Shown here: piece by piece, positions 1 through 7,155 of the stretch
How the letters are laid out: the number at the start of each line of letters is the position of its first letter
Numbering within the stretch: the first letter of the stretch is position 1
Assembly (NCBI RefSeq): GCF_001440415.1
Contig: NZ_LLYA01000170.1
Location: 62,001 to 126,000, forward strand
Direction: 5' to 3'
DNA length: 64,000 nucleotides
From: Bradyrhizobium retamae
GTDB taxonomy: Bacteria > Pseudomonadota > Alphaproteobacteria > Rhizobiales > Xanthobacteraceae
Made by a program: the position numbers and the translations under genes
The notes under the pieces: generated by a model
Database searches by the model: none
The model's input: only the letters and a program-made list of their open reading frames with translations
What the model was told of the DNA's origin: nothing

Positions 1-1
1 G

Positions 2-2953
2 GCAGCGGCCAAGGTTTACATTCGCGGCGCCGTGCATGACATCGAAGCGCGCAATCTCGTTGTGTCCGCAGTTGGCACCATCGTCATCGGCATTCGCCTG
101 CGCACGTACACTTTGACGTTTGAAGACGACGTGACCCTGAAGGGTATGGCCCCCGGCACGCGCGCGCAGGGCGAGCCCGGCGCTTCGGCGCTCGTTATGA
201 AGGGGCGCTGGGGCTTTGAGGGTGACGGCGAGGAAGGCGACTTCTTCCCGATCCACACCATCACTGACGGCACCATTGATACGCCCGGCGAGCCCGGTAT
301 CGACGACGCTTGGGCGAACCTGCTCGCGCGCTATGACCGGGAAGCTCACGGCGGCTACGTTGTGGACGGCTTCAAGGTGCAAGCCCTTGGCATGGACGCT
401 GGCAAGCAGGTCTTCACCGTCTCAGAAGGCACCATCAACGTCTACGGCTACAAGCGAACCCGGCCTGCCTCGTATCGCCTGCGCGTAACCGAGAACCCGG
501 AAATCATCCTGATCGATGACGAGCCGCATGCCGTCAATTCCGGCGCGCAGACCATCGTCGTTCGCTTCGCTCCCATCGCCGAAATCGTCGAATGCACGAT
601 CATCGCCGAGAAAACCGTCACGCTGACGCACGGCGCTTATACCGGCGTGTCCGACGCGCTGCCCGATCCGACCGTGCTCTCGATCAGCGATGTCCGGCAG
701 GGCGGCACCGTCTACACTCAGACCACGGACTATAAGCTGGCCGGCGCTGCGATTGATTGGTCGCCGACCGGCGCTGAAATGGCACCGGGCTCGACCTATC
801 AGATCACTTACCGCTACCTGACCAATGCGGTCCCGACGAACATCCAGCGTGATCGCTTCAACATCACGGGCGCTGCGGACGGCACTGTCGCCTACGTCAA
901 GTATCGCACGAAGCTGCCGCGCTATGACGCCGTCGTGGTCGATCAAGCCGGTGTGATCTCCTACCTCGAAGGCATCTCTTCGCTGTACGCACCGCAGGTC
1001 GTGCAGGTCGCGCCGACGCTCGTCAAACTGGCCGATGTCTTCAACAATTGGGGCCTTGTCCCGACCGTGCGCCAGGTCGGAACCGTCCGCATGCCGTACT
1101 CCGACCTGCGCAGCCTCGAAGGCATGGTCGGCGATCTCTACGCGCTCGTTGCGGAAGAGCGGCTTCAGCGCGACGTGGACCGCAAGGAAGTGACGGCCAA
1201 GCGCGGCGTCTTCGTCGATCCGCTGCTCGACGACGATATGCGCGATCAGGGCATCACGCAAACCGGCGCAATCTTCAGCGGTAAGCTGTGGCTCCCGATC
1301 ACTCCGACCGTCACGACGCTCCCGGTGGCGCCCACGACGCTGTCCTACACGTCCGAGAACGTGTTCGAGCAGCGCCAGATCACGGGCGAGACCAAGATCA
1401 ACCCCTACTCTTCGTTCGGCCCGCCGCCGACCGATGTCACGCTGAATCCCTCCGTTGATCTTTGGACGGAGACGCGGGACGTGTGGACCTCGATCCAGAC
1501 GGCCCGGCAGGTCGGTTGGGGCGGCGTCCTGTGGGCTCAGACGCAAGAGTTTCAGGATCGTGTCGTGAGCAACATCACGACCGAGATCGAGACCATCCGT
1601 CAGCGTTCGGTCGGCTTCACGATCAACAAGTGGGGCTTCAACGAAGTCCTGACGAAGGTCACGTTCGACGACATCGACGTGACGCCGGCCGGTGTGATCC
1701 GCGCCGACGCCAATGGCACGCTCGTCAGTTCATTCCAGATTCCGGCGGGCGTCCCGGTCGGTGTGAAGCATGTCGGCTTCGAGGGCTTCGGCGGCTCGAA
1801 GTGCAATGCGCTCTACACCGCCTACGGCTGGCTGACGACCGTCACCAACGAGCGCAACGTCATTACCACGAACTACTGGTACAACCCCGATCCGGTTGCG
1901 CAGACCTTCCGCTTGCAGGAACCGCGTCAGGTTCTCGGCGTGGACGTAAAGTTCACCAAGATCGGCGACCGCAACAAGCCGGTGCGTATCCAGATTCGCG
2001 AAGTCGAACTCGGCATCCCGACCGAGCGCGTCGTGGCCGAAAGCGTGCTCGACATGCATGGGGTCACGGCCATCGACCCGCTTTCGACCGCCCCGCGCCT
2101 TGAATCCCATTGGACGTTCGCTGCGTTCGACCGCCCGACCACGCTGCGCGAAGATCGCAACTATGCGATCACCGTCCTGACCGAAGATGCGATCCACTCG
2201 GTTGCCATCGCTGATCTCGGCGGCTTCGATCAGATCAACGGCTGGGTGACGAGCAACGCGTTCCCGCTCGGCACCTTCCTCGACGGTTCGGACGCGCGCA
2301 CTTGGCTTCCGAAGCCGGGTCGCTCGCTGACCTTCCGTCTGCGCGTCGCCAAGTATGCGCCGGCCACGCGCACGATTGAGGTTGGCGAAGTCACCGTCAC
2401 GAACTGCTCTGACCTCATGCCGCTGCTTGTTGCCGAGCGTCCCGAGAACACGGCTATCGAAGTCGAGTTTGAAGCGCCGAACGGCGCGAAGTACGTCACG
2501 GGTCCGGCGGTGAACATCCAGCTTCCGTCCGCGATCACCGGCACGCTGAAGGTCCGCCTGCGCATGATCGGCACTGCGGCCCTGTCGCCGCTCATGGTGC
2601 CGTACATTCAGGTCGTGGCCGGCTCGATCCAGTCCGAAGGCGACTATGTGAGCCGTGCGTTCGAGGCTGGCACCGACTCGAAGATTCGCGTGATCCTCGA
2701 CGTGTATCTGCCCTCGACCTCGACCTTGACTGCGCAGGTCCAGACCTCCGAGGCCGCTGGCCTCCCGGTGTGGTCGGCAGTGACGCTTGAGAAGGCCACG
2801 CCGCTCGGCGACGGCTGGGAAGAGCGGCAGTACATGATCGACCACGTCAACAGCAACATCTCGCGCGCGAAGGTCGTGATCACGGGCGGTCCCGCTGCTC
2901 GGTCCAACGTTCGCAACATCCGCTGCGTCGCAGTCCAGTCCACCACGGGTTAA
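2..2953 (+). CDS. DUF4815-type phage tail protein, 5' partial
   Basis: The reading frame is open to the left edge and codes for at least 983 residues, so the true start lies upstream. A GTG at 32 is internal and has no ribosome site. The N-terminal part, with its conserved run of IGTV-IGIRL-like, AxGTR, GxxxWGF-GDGE and ARYDRExxGGYVV motifs, matches what I recall of the DUF4815 family found in contractile-tail phages of alphaproteobacteria. The rest is long and beta-rich with little charge patterning, as in large baseplate or fibre-attachment proteins. It sits directly before the tail fibre gene (5-nt gap), which fits a role at the baseplate or fibre junction. The family call is from memory of related sequences; the precise structural role is inference. 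Confidence 0.7.
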   Translation, partial: AAAKVYIRGAVHDIEARNLVVSAVGTIVIGIRLRTYTLTFEDDVTLKGMAPGTRAQGEPGASALVMKGRWGFEGDGEEGDFFPIHTITDGTIDTPGEPGIDDAWANLLARYDREAHGGYVVDGFKVQALGMDAGKQVFTVSEGTINVYGYKRTRPASYRLRVTENPEIILIDDEPHAVNSGAQTIVVRFAPIAEIVECTIIAEKTVTLTHGAYTGVSDALPDPTVLSISDVRQGGTVYTQTTDYKLAGAAIDWSPTGAEMAPGSTYQITYRYLTNAVPTNIQRDRFNITGAADGTVAYVKYRTKLPRYDAVVVDQAGVISYLEGISSLYAPQVVQVAPTLVKLADVFNNWGLVPTVRQVGTVRMPYSDLRSLEGMVGDLYALVAEERLQRDVDRKEVTAKRGVFVDPLLDDDMRDQGITQTGAIFSGKLWLPITPTVTTLPVAPTTLSYTSENVFEQRQITGETKINPYSSFGPPPTDVTLNPSVDLWTETRDVWTSIQTARQVGWGGVLWAQTQEFQDRVVSNITTEIETIRQRSVGFTINKWGFNEVLTKVTFDDIDVTPAGVIRADANGTLVSSFQIPAGVPVGVKHVGFEGFGGSKCNALYTAYGWLTTVTNERNVITTNYWYNPDPVAQTFRLQEPRQVLGVDVKFTKIGDRNKPVRIQIREVELGIPTERVVAESVLDMHGVTAIDPLSTAPRLESHWTFAAFDRPTTLREDRNYAITVLTEDAIHSVAIADLGGFDQINGWVTSNAFPLGTFLDGSDARTWLPKPGRSLTFRLRVAKYAPATRTIEVGEVTVTNCSDLMPLLVAERPENTAIEVEFEAPNGAKYVTGPAVNIQLPSAITGTLKVRLRMIGTAALSPLMVPYIQVVAGSIQSEGDYVSRAFEAGTDSKIRVILDVYLPSTSTLTAQVQTSEAAGLPVWSAVTLEKATPLGDGWEERQYMIDHVNSNISRAKVVITGGPAARSNVRNIRCVAVQSTTG

Positions 2954-2958
2954 TGTAA

Positions 2959-3895
2959 ATGGCTGAAGAGACCACTTCGCGCGGTTATCCGCTCCCGAAT
3001 CCCGACAACATCGCGCGTGAGGATGCTACCCGCATCCGCAACGCGATCGAGGCGATCAGCGGTGACATCGACGCGCTTGAAGGTGATACCGCGACGGCAT
3101 CCGAGACCGTGACGGGCGGCGTCCGCCTCGCCACGGAAGCGGAAGCGACCGGCGGCACCGCGACCAACGCTGTGCCTGTCGTGAAGCGCGTCAAGGACAT
3201 GATCACGGCCGCTCTCAACAGCACGTTGCCGCCTGCAATCGCGAACGCGGTCGCCAACCTTGTCAGCACCGCGCCCGCTACCTTTGGATACGCTCGGCGA
3301 GATCGCCAACGCCATCGAAGATGACCGCGAAGTTCTTGATGTTCTCGATGCGGCTATCGGGACCAAGGTCTCGAAGGCAAGCAATCTTTCGGACCTGGAC
3401 AACGTCGCAACTGCGCGCACCAATCTCGGTCTCGGCGCGCTCGCCGTGAAAGGCGTCGTCGATGCCACCACGTTGATCGCAGACGGTATTGTCACGTATG
3501 CGAAGCTCGCGGCGGGCGCTGTTGCGACCGCAGCCGAGTTGTGCGCGAACACCGCGAGCAAGCTTCTCAGCGTGAGTTCGTTGTGGAGCGCGGCAAGCGT
3601 CGTCGATCTAGGCAATGTCAGCGGCACCGTCACTATCGACTTCGCTACCGGACTGAATTTCAAGATGACGACGACGGGCAGCATCACGCTTGCTAACCCG
3701 ACGAATTTGAAGAGCGGACAAGCGTTCGGCCTCAAGATCGCGATGGGTGGCGCGCACACGATTGCCGTGGGATCGGAATGGCGAGTCATTGGCGGCACCG
3801 CGCCGACCTATAACAACACCAACGGCACGAACAACTACATCTCAGGTCAGCGGTGCGACGCGGGCATCATCGCCTATGCCGGGGGCAAGCTGTGA
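2959..3895 (+). pseudogene. phage tail fibre gene split by a 1-nt frameshift
   Basis: The ATG at 2959 opens a frame with the usual start of a short phage fibre: a GYPLPNPDN-type N-terminus, then a TGGVRLATEAEA-type repeat and NAVPVVKRV. It runs out of frame after APAT near 3282 and stops at 3324. The next frame (+1) continues with the expected LDTLGEIANAI, then the NLSDLDNVATARTNLGLG motif common in fibres, and stops at 3895. Deleting one T from the TTT at 3283-3285 joins the two halves into one protein of about 311 residues. The C-terminal half ends in a beta-rich domain. The possibilities are a real inactivating mutation, a phase-variation-like slip, a programmed +1 shift, or a sequencing error. 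A separate start for the second half would have to be a TTG at 3260, which is unconvincing. Confidence 0.75.
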
Positions 3896-4605
3896 GCAAT
3901 CGCCTCTTGGTTCCTAAGAAGGATCGCGCTCTCTTCGCGCCCGCTATCATCCGGCCCAGGGCAATCCTTCCCGGCATCATGCTCCCCGTTCGGGGCATCA
4001 CCGGCCTGCCTCCGGTAACTCCCGGCAGTGCTACCTACAACGCGTCTGGCTCGCTGGTGGTCCCGGCCTTCAACACCATCACGTTCACCCTCTGGGGTCC
4101 GGGCGGCGGCGGCTGCGGGTTCAGCAACTCAGGAACGGGCGGCTCGGCATCGTCCATTCCCTCTCTGGGCCTCACGGCTAACGGAGGCGGTGGAGGTCGG
4201 GCATGGAACGGTGCCGACATTGCGGCTGGCGTCGGTGGCACTGCCTCGGGCGGTACGTCCAACTACACGGGCGGTGCGGGAGTATCCTCGTGGTACGTAT
4301 TGAGCACCGCACATGGAGGCAATGGCGCTAACGGTGGTGGTACGGGCGGCAGGTTAGGCGGCGGCGAGTTTTTTGTAGCCGCGCAGCCGCCCGGCGGTGG
4401 CGGTTATGGGGGCTGGGACGACATGGAGAGCGGCGGCGCTGGCGGTGGCGGCGGCGGCTGTTGCGTGAGGGCATACACCCTCGGTCAGCTTACCGTTGGG
4501 AGCACCATCGCGTTCACCATCGGCACGGGCGGCGCTGCTGGCTATGCAGAATATCTCGCCGCGGAGGCTGGACAAGCTGGCCGCCTCTACGTCGTCTGGA
4601 GTTAG
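3892..4605 (+). CDS. glycine-rich phage adhesin-like tail protein
   Basis: The protein has 237 residues. The GTG start at 3892 overlaps the TGA of the fibre gene as GTGA, so translation is likely coupled; no better start is seen. After about 45 residues it becomes a set of glycine runs (GPGGGGCG, NGGGGG, GGNGANGGG, GGGGYGG, GGAGGGGGG) separated by short variable stretches, and it ends in a beta-rich segment. Polyglycine blocks alternating with variable loops are the hallmark of distal receptor-binding adhesins such as gp38 of T-even-like phages, and the place right after the fibre gene fits. No sequence similarity to gp38 can be claimed by eye. Role in host recognition is inference from composition and position. 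Confidence 0.6.
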   Translation: MSNRLLVPKKDRALFAPAIIRPRAILPGIMLPVRGITGLPPVTPGSATYNASGSLVVPAFNTITFTLWGPGGGGCGFSNSGTGGSASSIPSLGLTANGGGGGRAWNGADIAAGVGGTASGGTSNYTGGAGVSSWYVLSTAHGGNGANGGGTGGRLGGGEFFVAAQPPGGGGYGGWDDMESGGAGGGGGGCCVRAYTLGQLTVGSTIAFTIGTGGAAGYAEYLAAEAGQAGRLYVVWS

Positions 4606-4606
4606 A

Positions 4607-4675
4607 ATGGCAGACGAAATCTGTCTCGCTAAGGGCTACTCAAACGGTCCCGACGCCGTGAACGACCATCGTTAG
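4607..4675 (+). CDS. possible 22-aa peptide after adhesin gene
   Basis: A short frame of 22 codons starts one base after the adhesin stop and ends in TAG. It contains the peptide KGYSNGP, coded by the same DNA that recurs near 11.36 kb. There is no strong ribosome site other than possible reinitiation from the upstream gene. It may be the stub of a longer gene now cut short. I do not recognise it. Confidence 0.3.
   Translation: MADEICLAKGYSNGPDAVNDHR
4628..4652 (+). repeat. 25-bp phage repeat, copy 1
   Basis: GCTAAGGGCTACTCAAACGG and five further bases are matched at 11348-11371 except for one missing G. Both copies lie between structural gene blocks, just upstream of a new translation start (sheath here, endolysin there). 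Function is not known; a shared control element or a duplicated gene fragment are the options. Confidence 0.75.
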
Positions 4676-4713
4676 GGTTCGATCAATCCCAAGACTGAGG
4701 ATTGAGAGAAACC

Positions 4714-6123
4714 ATGTCCCTTACCGACTTTCTGCACGGCGTCGAGACTGTCGTCGTTGACCGTGGCCCTCGGCCCATCCAGACCGTCCGCTCGTCCGTC
4801 ATCGGACTGATCGGCACGGCCCCCGGCGCGCTCGCAGCGTCGTTTCCGCTCGATACCCCTGTGCTCGTCAATCGGCGTCAGGCCGCAGCCGCAATCGGCT
4901 CGACCGGCACGCTGCCGCAGGCGATCGACGCCATCTTCGACCAGGGCGGTGCGCTCATTGTGCTCGTCCGCGTCGAGCATGTCGCGACCGAGAACGAGCA
5001 GATGACCAAGATCATCGGCGGCGTTGACGCGGTCACTGGCGACTTCACCGGCATCCATGTGTTCCGCGCGGCCGAAGCCGAGTGCGGCGTTTCGCCGATG
5101 ATCCTGATCGCTCCCGGCTTCACGCATCAGCGTCCGATTGGCGTCAGCGGCCACACCATCACCGCGCAGGGCGACGGCTACACCACGGCGAGCGTCGCCT
5201 TCTCGGGCGGTGGTGTCGGCGCAGTGTTGCCGACCGCGACGCCGATCATCACCAACGGCAAGATCACCGGCCTTGAGTTCCAGTCGCTCGGCTACGGGAT
5301 CGTGTCGCCTGTGACCGCGACCATCACCGGCACCGGCACCGGCGCGACCGTGACCATCACGACCGGACCCGCCGCTAATCCGGTGGTCGGCGAAATGAAG
5401 CAGCTTGCCGATGGCATGAAGGCCCATATCATCGCCGATGGTCCCTCGACCACGGACGCCGCCGCGTTCGCCTATCGCAATGACCACGGCACCCGCCGCG
5501 TGTTCGTTGTCGATCCGAAGGTGTCGGGTTGGTCGGTCAAGACCTCGACCTACGCCATCGAGCCGTCCTCGCCCCGCGTGGCGGGCCTGATCTCGCGCGT
5601 CGATAACCAGCTTGGCTTCTGGGAGTCGCCGTCGAACAAGGAAGTCTACGGCATCGGCGGTCTCGCTCGACCCATCGACTACGCCTACGGCGACAAGAAC
5701 AGTCGTGCGAACATCCTCAACGAAAACCAGATCGCGACGTTCATTCGCGACGACGGCTGGTATCTGTGGGGCAACCGCACCTGCTCGGCAGACGAGAAGT
5801 TCGCGTTCCTGTGCGTGTCGCGCACGGCGGACATGATCGACATCTCCATCGCCAAGGCTCACCGCTGGGCCGTGGATCGCTCGATCACGAAGAACTACTT
5901 GGAAGACGTGACCGCCTCCGTGAAGGCGTACCTGCGCCAGTTGAAGACGCGCGGTGCGATCCTCGGTGGCGACTGCTGGGTTGATCCCGAGTTCAACACC
6001 GAAGCCGACATCACGCAGGGTCACGTCACCTTCTCGTATGACTTCACCCCGCCGTATCCGGCCGAGCGCGTGACCTTCCGGTCGCATCTCGTCTCCGACT
6101 ACATCCGCAACCTCTTCGCATAA
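4714..6123 (+). CDS. contractile tail sheath protein with inserted domain
   Basis: This 469-residue protein matches the P2 FI-like sheath family: N-terminal FLHGVETV, a central RRVFVVDPKV with SPRVAGLIS, and the C-terminal GDCWVDPEFN, FSYDFTPPYPAERVTFRS and final YIRNLF, which close the sheath fold. The ATG at 4714 is preceded by a purine-rich GAGAGA; a TTG four codons upstream is less likely. Residues about 142-226 are an insertion relative to the usual order GFTHQRP then NPVVGEMKQLADGMK. They read as a Gly/Thr/Val-rich beta domain (GDGYTTASVAFSGGG, TATITGTGTGATVTIT), typical of surface decoration modules. The gene is followed 12 bases later by the tube gene, as in P2-like phages. Confidence 0.93.
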   Translation: MSLTDFLHGVETVVVDRGPRPIQTVRSSVIGLIGTAPGALAASFPLDTPVLVNRRQAAAAIGSTGTLPQAIDAIFDQGGALIVLVRVEHVATENEQMTKIIGGVDAVTGDFTGIHVFRAAEAECGVSPMILIAPGFTHQRPIGVSGHTITAQGDGYTTASVAFSGGGVGAVLPTATPIITNGKITGLEFQSLGYGIVSPVTATITGTGTGATVTITTGPAANPVVGEMKQLADGMKAHIIADGPSTTDAAAFAYRNDHGTRRVFVVDPKVSGWSVKTSTYAIEPSSPRVAGLISRVDNQLGFWESPSNKEVYGIGGLARPIDYAYGDKNSRANILNENQIATFIRDDGWYLWGNRTCSADEKFAFLCVSRTADMIDISIAKAHRWAVDRSITKNYLEDVTASVKAYLRQLKTRGAILGGDCWVDPEFNTEADITQGHVTFSYDFTPPYPAERVTFRSHLVSDYIRNLFA

Positions 6124-6135
6124 CGGGGAAGACAG

Positions 6136-6639
6136 ATGATCCCGCGCGTACTTCGCAACTTCAATACCTTCGTGAACGGGACCGGCTATGCCGGTCGCGT
6201 CACCGAAGTCGAACTGCCCGAACTCACGGTGAAGACCGAAGAGCATCGCGGCGGTGGCATGGACGGCGTCGCAGAACTCGACATGGGCTTGGAGGCGCTG
6301 ACCGCCAAGTTCACCTTCGCCGAGTATGCGAACCAGATCATCGGCCTTTGGGGCAACATGGACGGCAACGCCGCCCGCATCCAGCTTCGCGGCGCTCTTC
6401 AGCGTGACGGCGAAACTGCGGTCCCGATGGTCGTTGACCTGCACGGCGGCTTCAAGACGAACACGCTCGGCACTTGGAAGGCTGGCGATCTGTCTCAGAA
6501 CGAAGCAGAGATGTCGATCCGCTACCTGAAGATTCAGATCGCCGATACCAAGGTGATCGAGATCGACATCGACAACATGATCCGCATCGTCAACGGCGTC
6601 GATCAGTTGGCGTCCATCCGCGCAGCGATGGGCATGTAA
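6136..6639 (+). CDS. phage major tail tube protein (FII-like)
   Basis: The product has 167 residues, the normal length for P2 FII-type tube proteins. It opens with MIPRVLRNFNTFVNG and carries the family pattern VTEVELPELTVKTEEHRGGGMDG near residue 25-45, then a beta-rich core that ends in an IDNMIRIVNGVDQLA-type tail. It forms the inner tube on which the sheath assembles. The ATG at 6136 follows GGGGAAGAC, a good ribosome site. It lies between the sheath and the chaperone gene, the standard order. Confidence 0.93.
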   Translation: MIPRVLRNFNTFVNGTGYAGRVTEVELPELTVKTEEHRGGGMDGVAELDMGLEALTAKFTFAEYANQIIGLWGNMDGNAARIQLRGALQRDGETAVPMVVDLHGGFKTNTLGTWKAGDLSQNEAEMSIRYLKIQIADTKVIEIDIDNMIRIVNGVDQLASIRAAMGM

Positions 6640-6699
6640 TCCAAACCGACCGGCTTGCTTCGGCAGGCCGGTCACAATCCGAAGATGGGAGAACTACCT

Positions 6700-6990
6700 G
6701 TGACGACCGAAGTAAAGAAGAAGCCTGACATGCGGCTGTCGGCGAGCATCACGCTTGACTTCCCGCCGACTGTCGATGGCACCCAATACAAGACGTTGAT
6801 CATGCGTCGGCCGAAGACCAAGGACTCGATCAAGGCCGCGAAGTTCAAGGGCCATGACGCCGACAAGGGCATTTTGCTCCTGGCTGATCTCTGCAACGTC
6901 TCGCCCGATGTGATCGAAGAGCTTGACGAGATCGACGCGATGAAGCTCAGCGATCAGCTTGAGGCTTTTCGTGGGGGTCAGTCGAGCTAA
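6700..6990 (+). CDS. phage tail assembly chaperone (gpE-like)
   Basis: The 96-residue product has the pattern of the P2 gpE / Mu gp41 tail-assembly chaperone family: a short beta strand region, IMRRPKTKDSIKAAKF, then an acidic helical part (VIEELDEIDAMKLSDQLEAFRGG). These proteins bind the tape measure protein while the tube is built. GTG at 6700 is chosen because GGAGAA lies eight bases upstream; an ATG at 6685 in the same frame would add five residues. The stop at 6988-6990 falls inside a -1 open frame that continues to 7154, so a fusion product by programmed frameshift is expected. Confidence 0.8.
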   Translation: MTTEVKKKPDMRLSASITLDFPPTVDGTQYKTLIMRRPKTKDSIKAAKFKGHDADKGILLLADLCNVSPDVIEELDEIDAMKLSDQLEAFRGGQSS

Positions 6991-7154
6991 GCGATCTTCG
7001 CAAGGCTGTACTGACCCTGATCAGACTGTCGAAGGGCGGCTTCACGCTCTTCGAGGTCGAGGAAATGTACCTCGACGATTTCTACGGTTGGCTCGAAGAC
7101 GCCACTTCCCTTCAGGCCGACATCAACAAGGCGATGAAGGGCAAAGGCAAGTAG
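6963..7154 (+). CDS. gpE' extension in -1 frame (programmed frameshift)
   Basis: The frame one base back from the chaperone gene is open from 6963 to a TAG at 7152-7154, just before the tape measure ATG. It codes LSDLRKAVLTLIRLSKGG, then FTLFEVEEMYLDDFYGWLED and a basic C-terminus, which resembles the short aromatic helix of GpE-type extensions. It has no good start of its own. The overlap 6963-6987 holds TTTT (6966-6969) and GGGGG (6973-6977), either of which allows -1 re-pairing. P2, lambda and most long-tailed phages make a fused chaperone this way. The frame and overlap are seen; the slip site is inferred. Confidence 0.7.
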   Translation, partial: GFSWGSVELSDLRKAVLTLIRLSKGGFTLFEVEEMYLDDFYGWLEDATSLQADINKAMKGKGK

Positions 7155-7155
7155 T

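Noticed and set aside
422..1546. Long minus-strand frame opposite the DUF4815 gene
   Set aside because: Arg/Asp-rich sequence with no motif; a typical shadow of a high-G+C gene on the other strand.
4672..6675. 667-codon minus-strand frame opposite sheath and tube genes
   Set aside because: Composition is His/Arg/Asp-rich and non-protein-like; the plus strand holds clear sheath and tube proteins.
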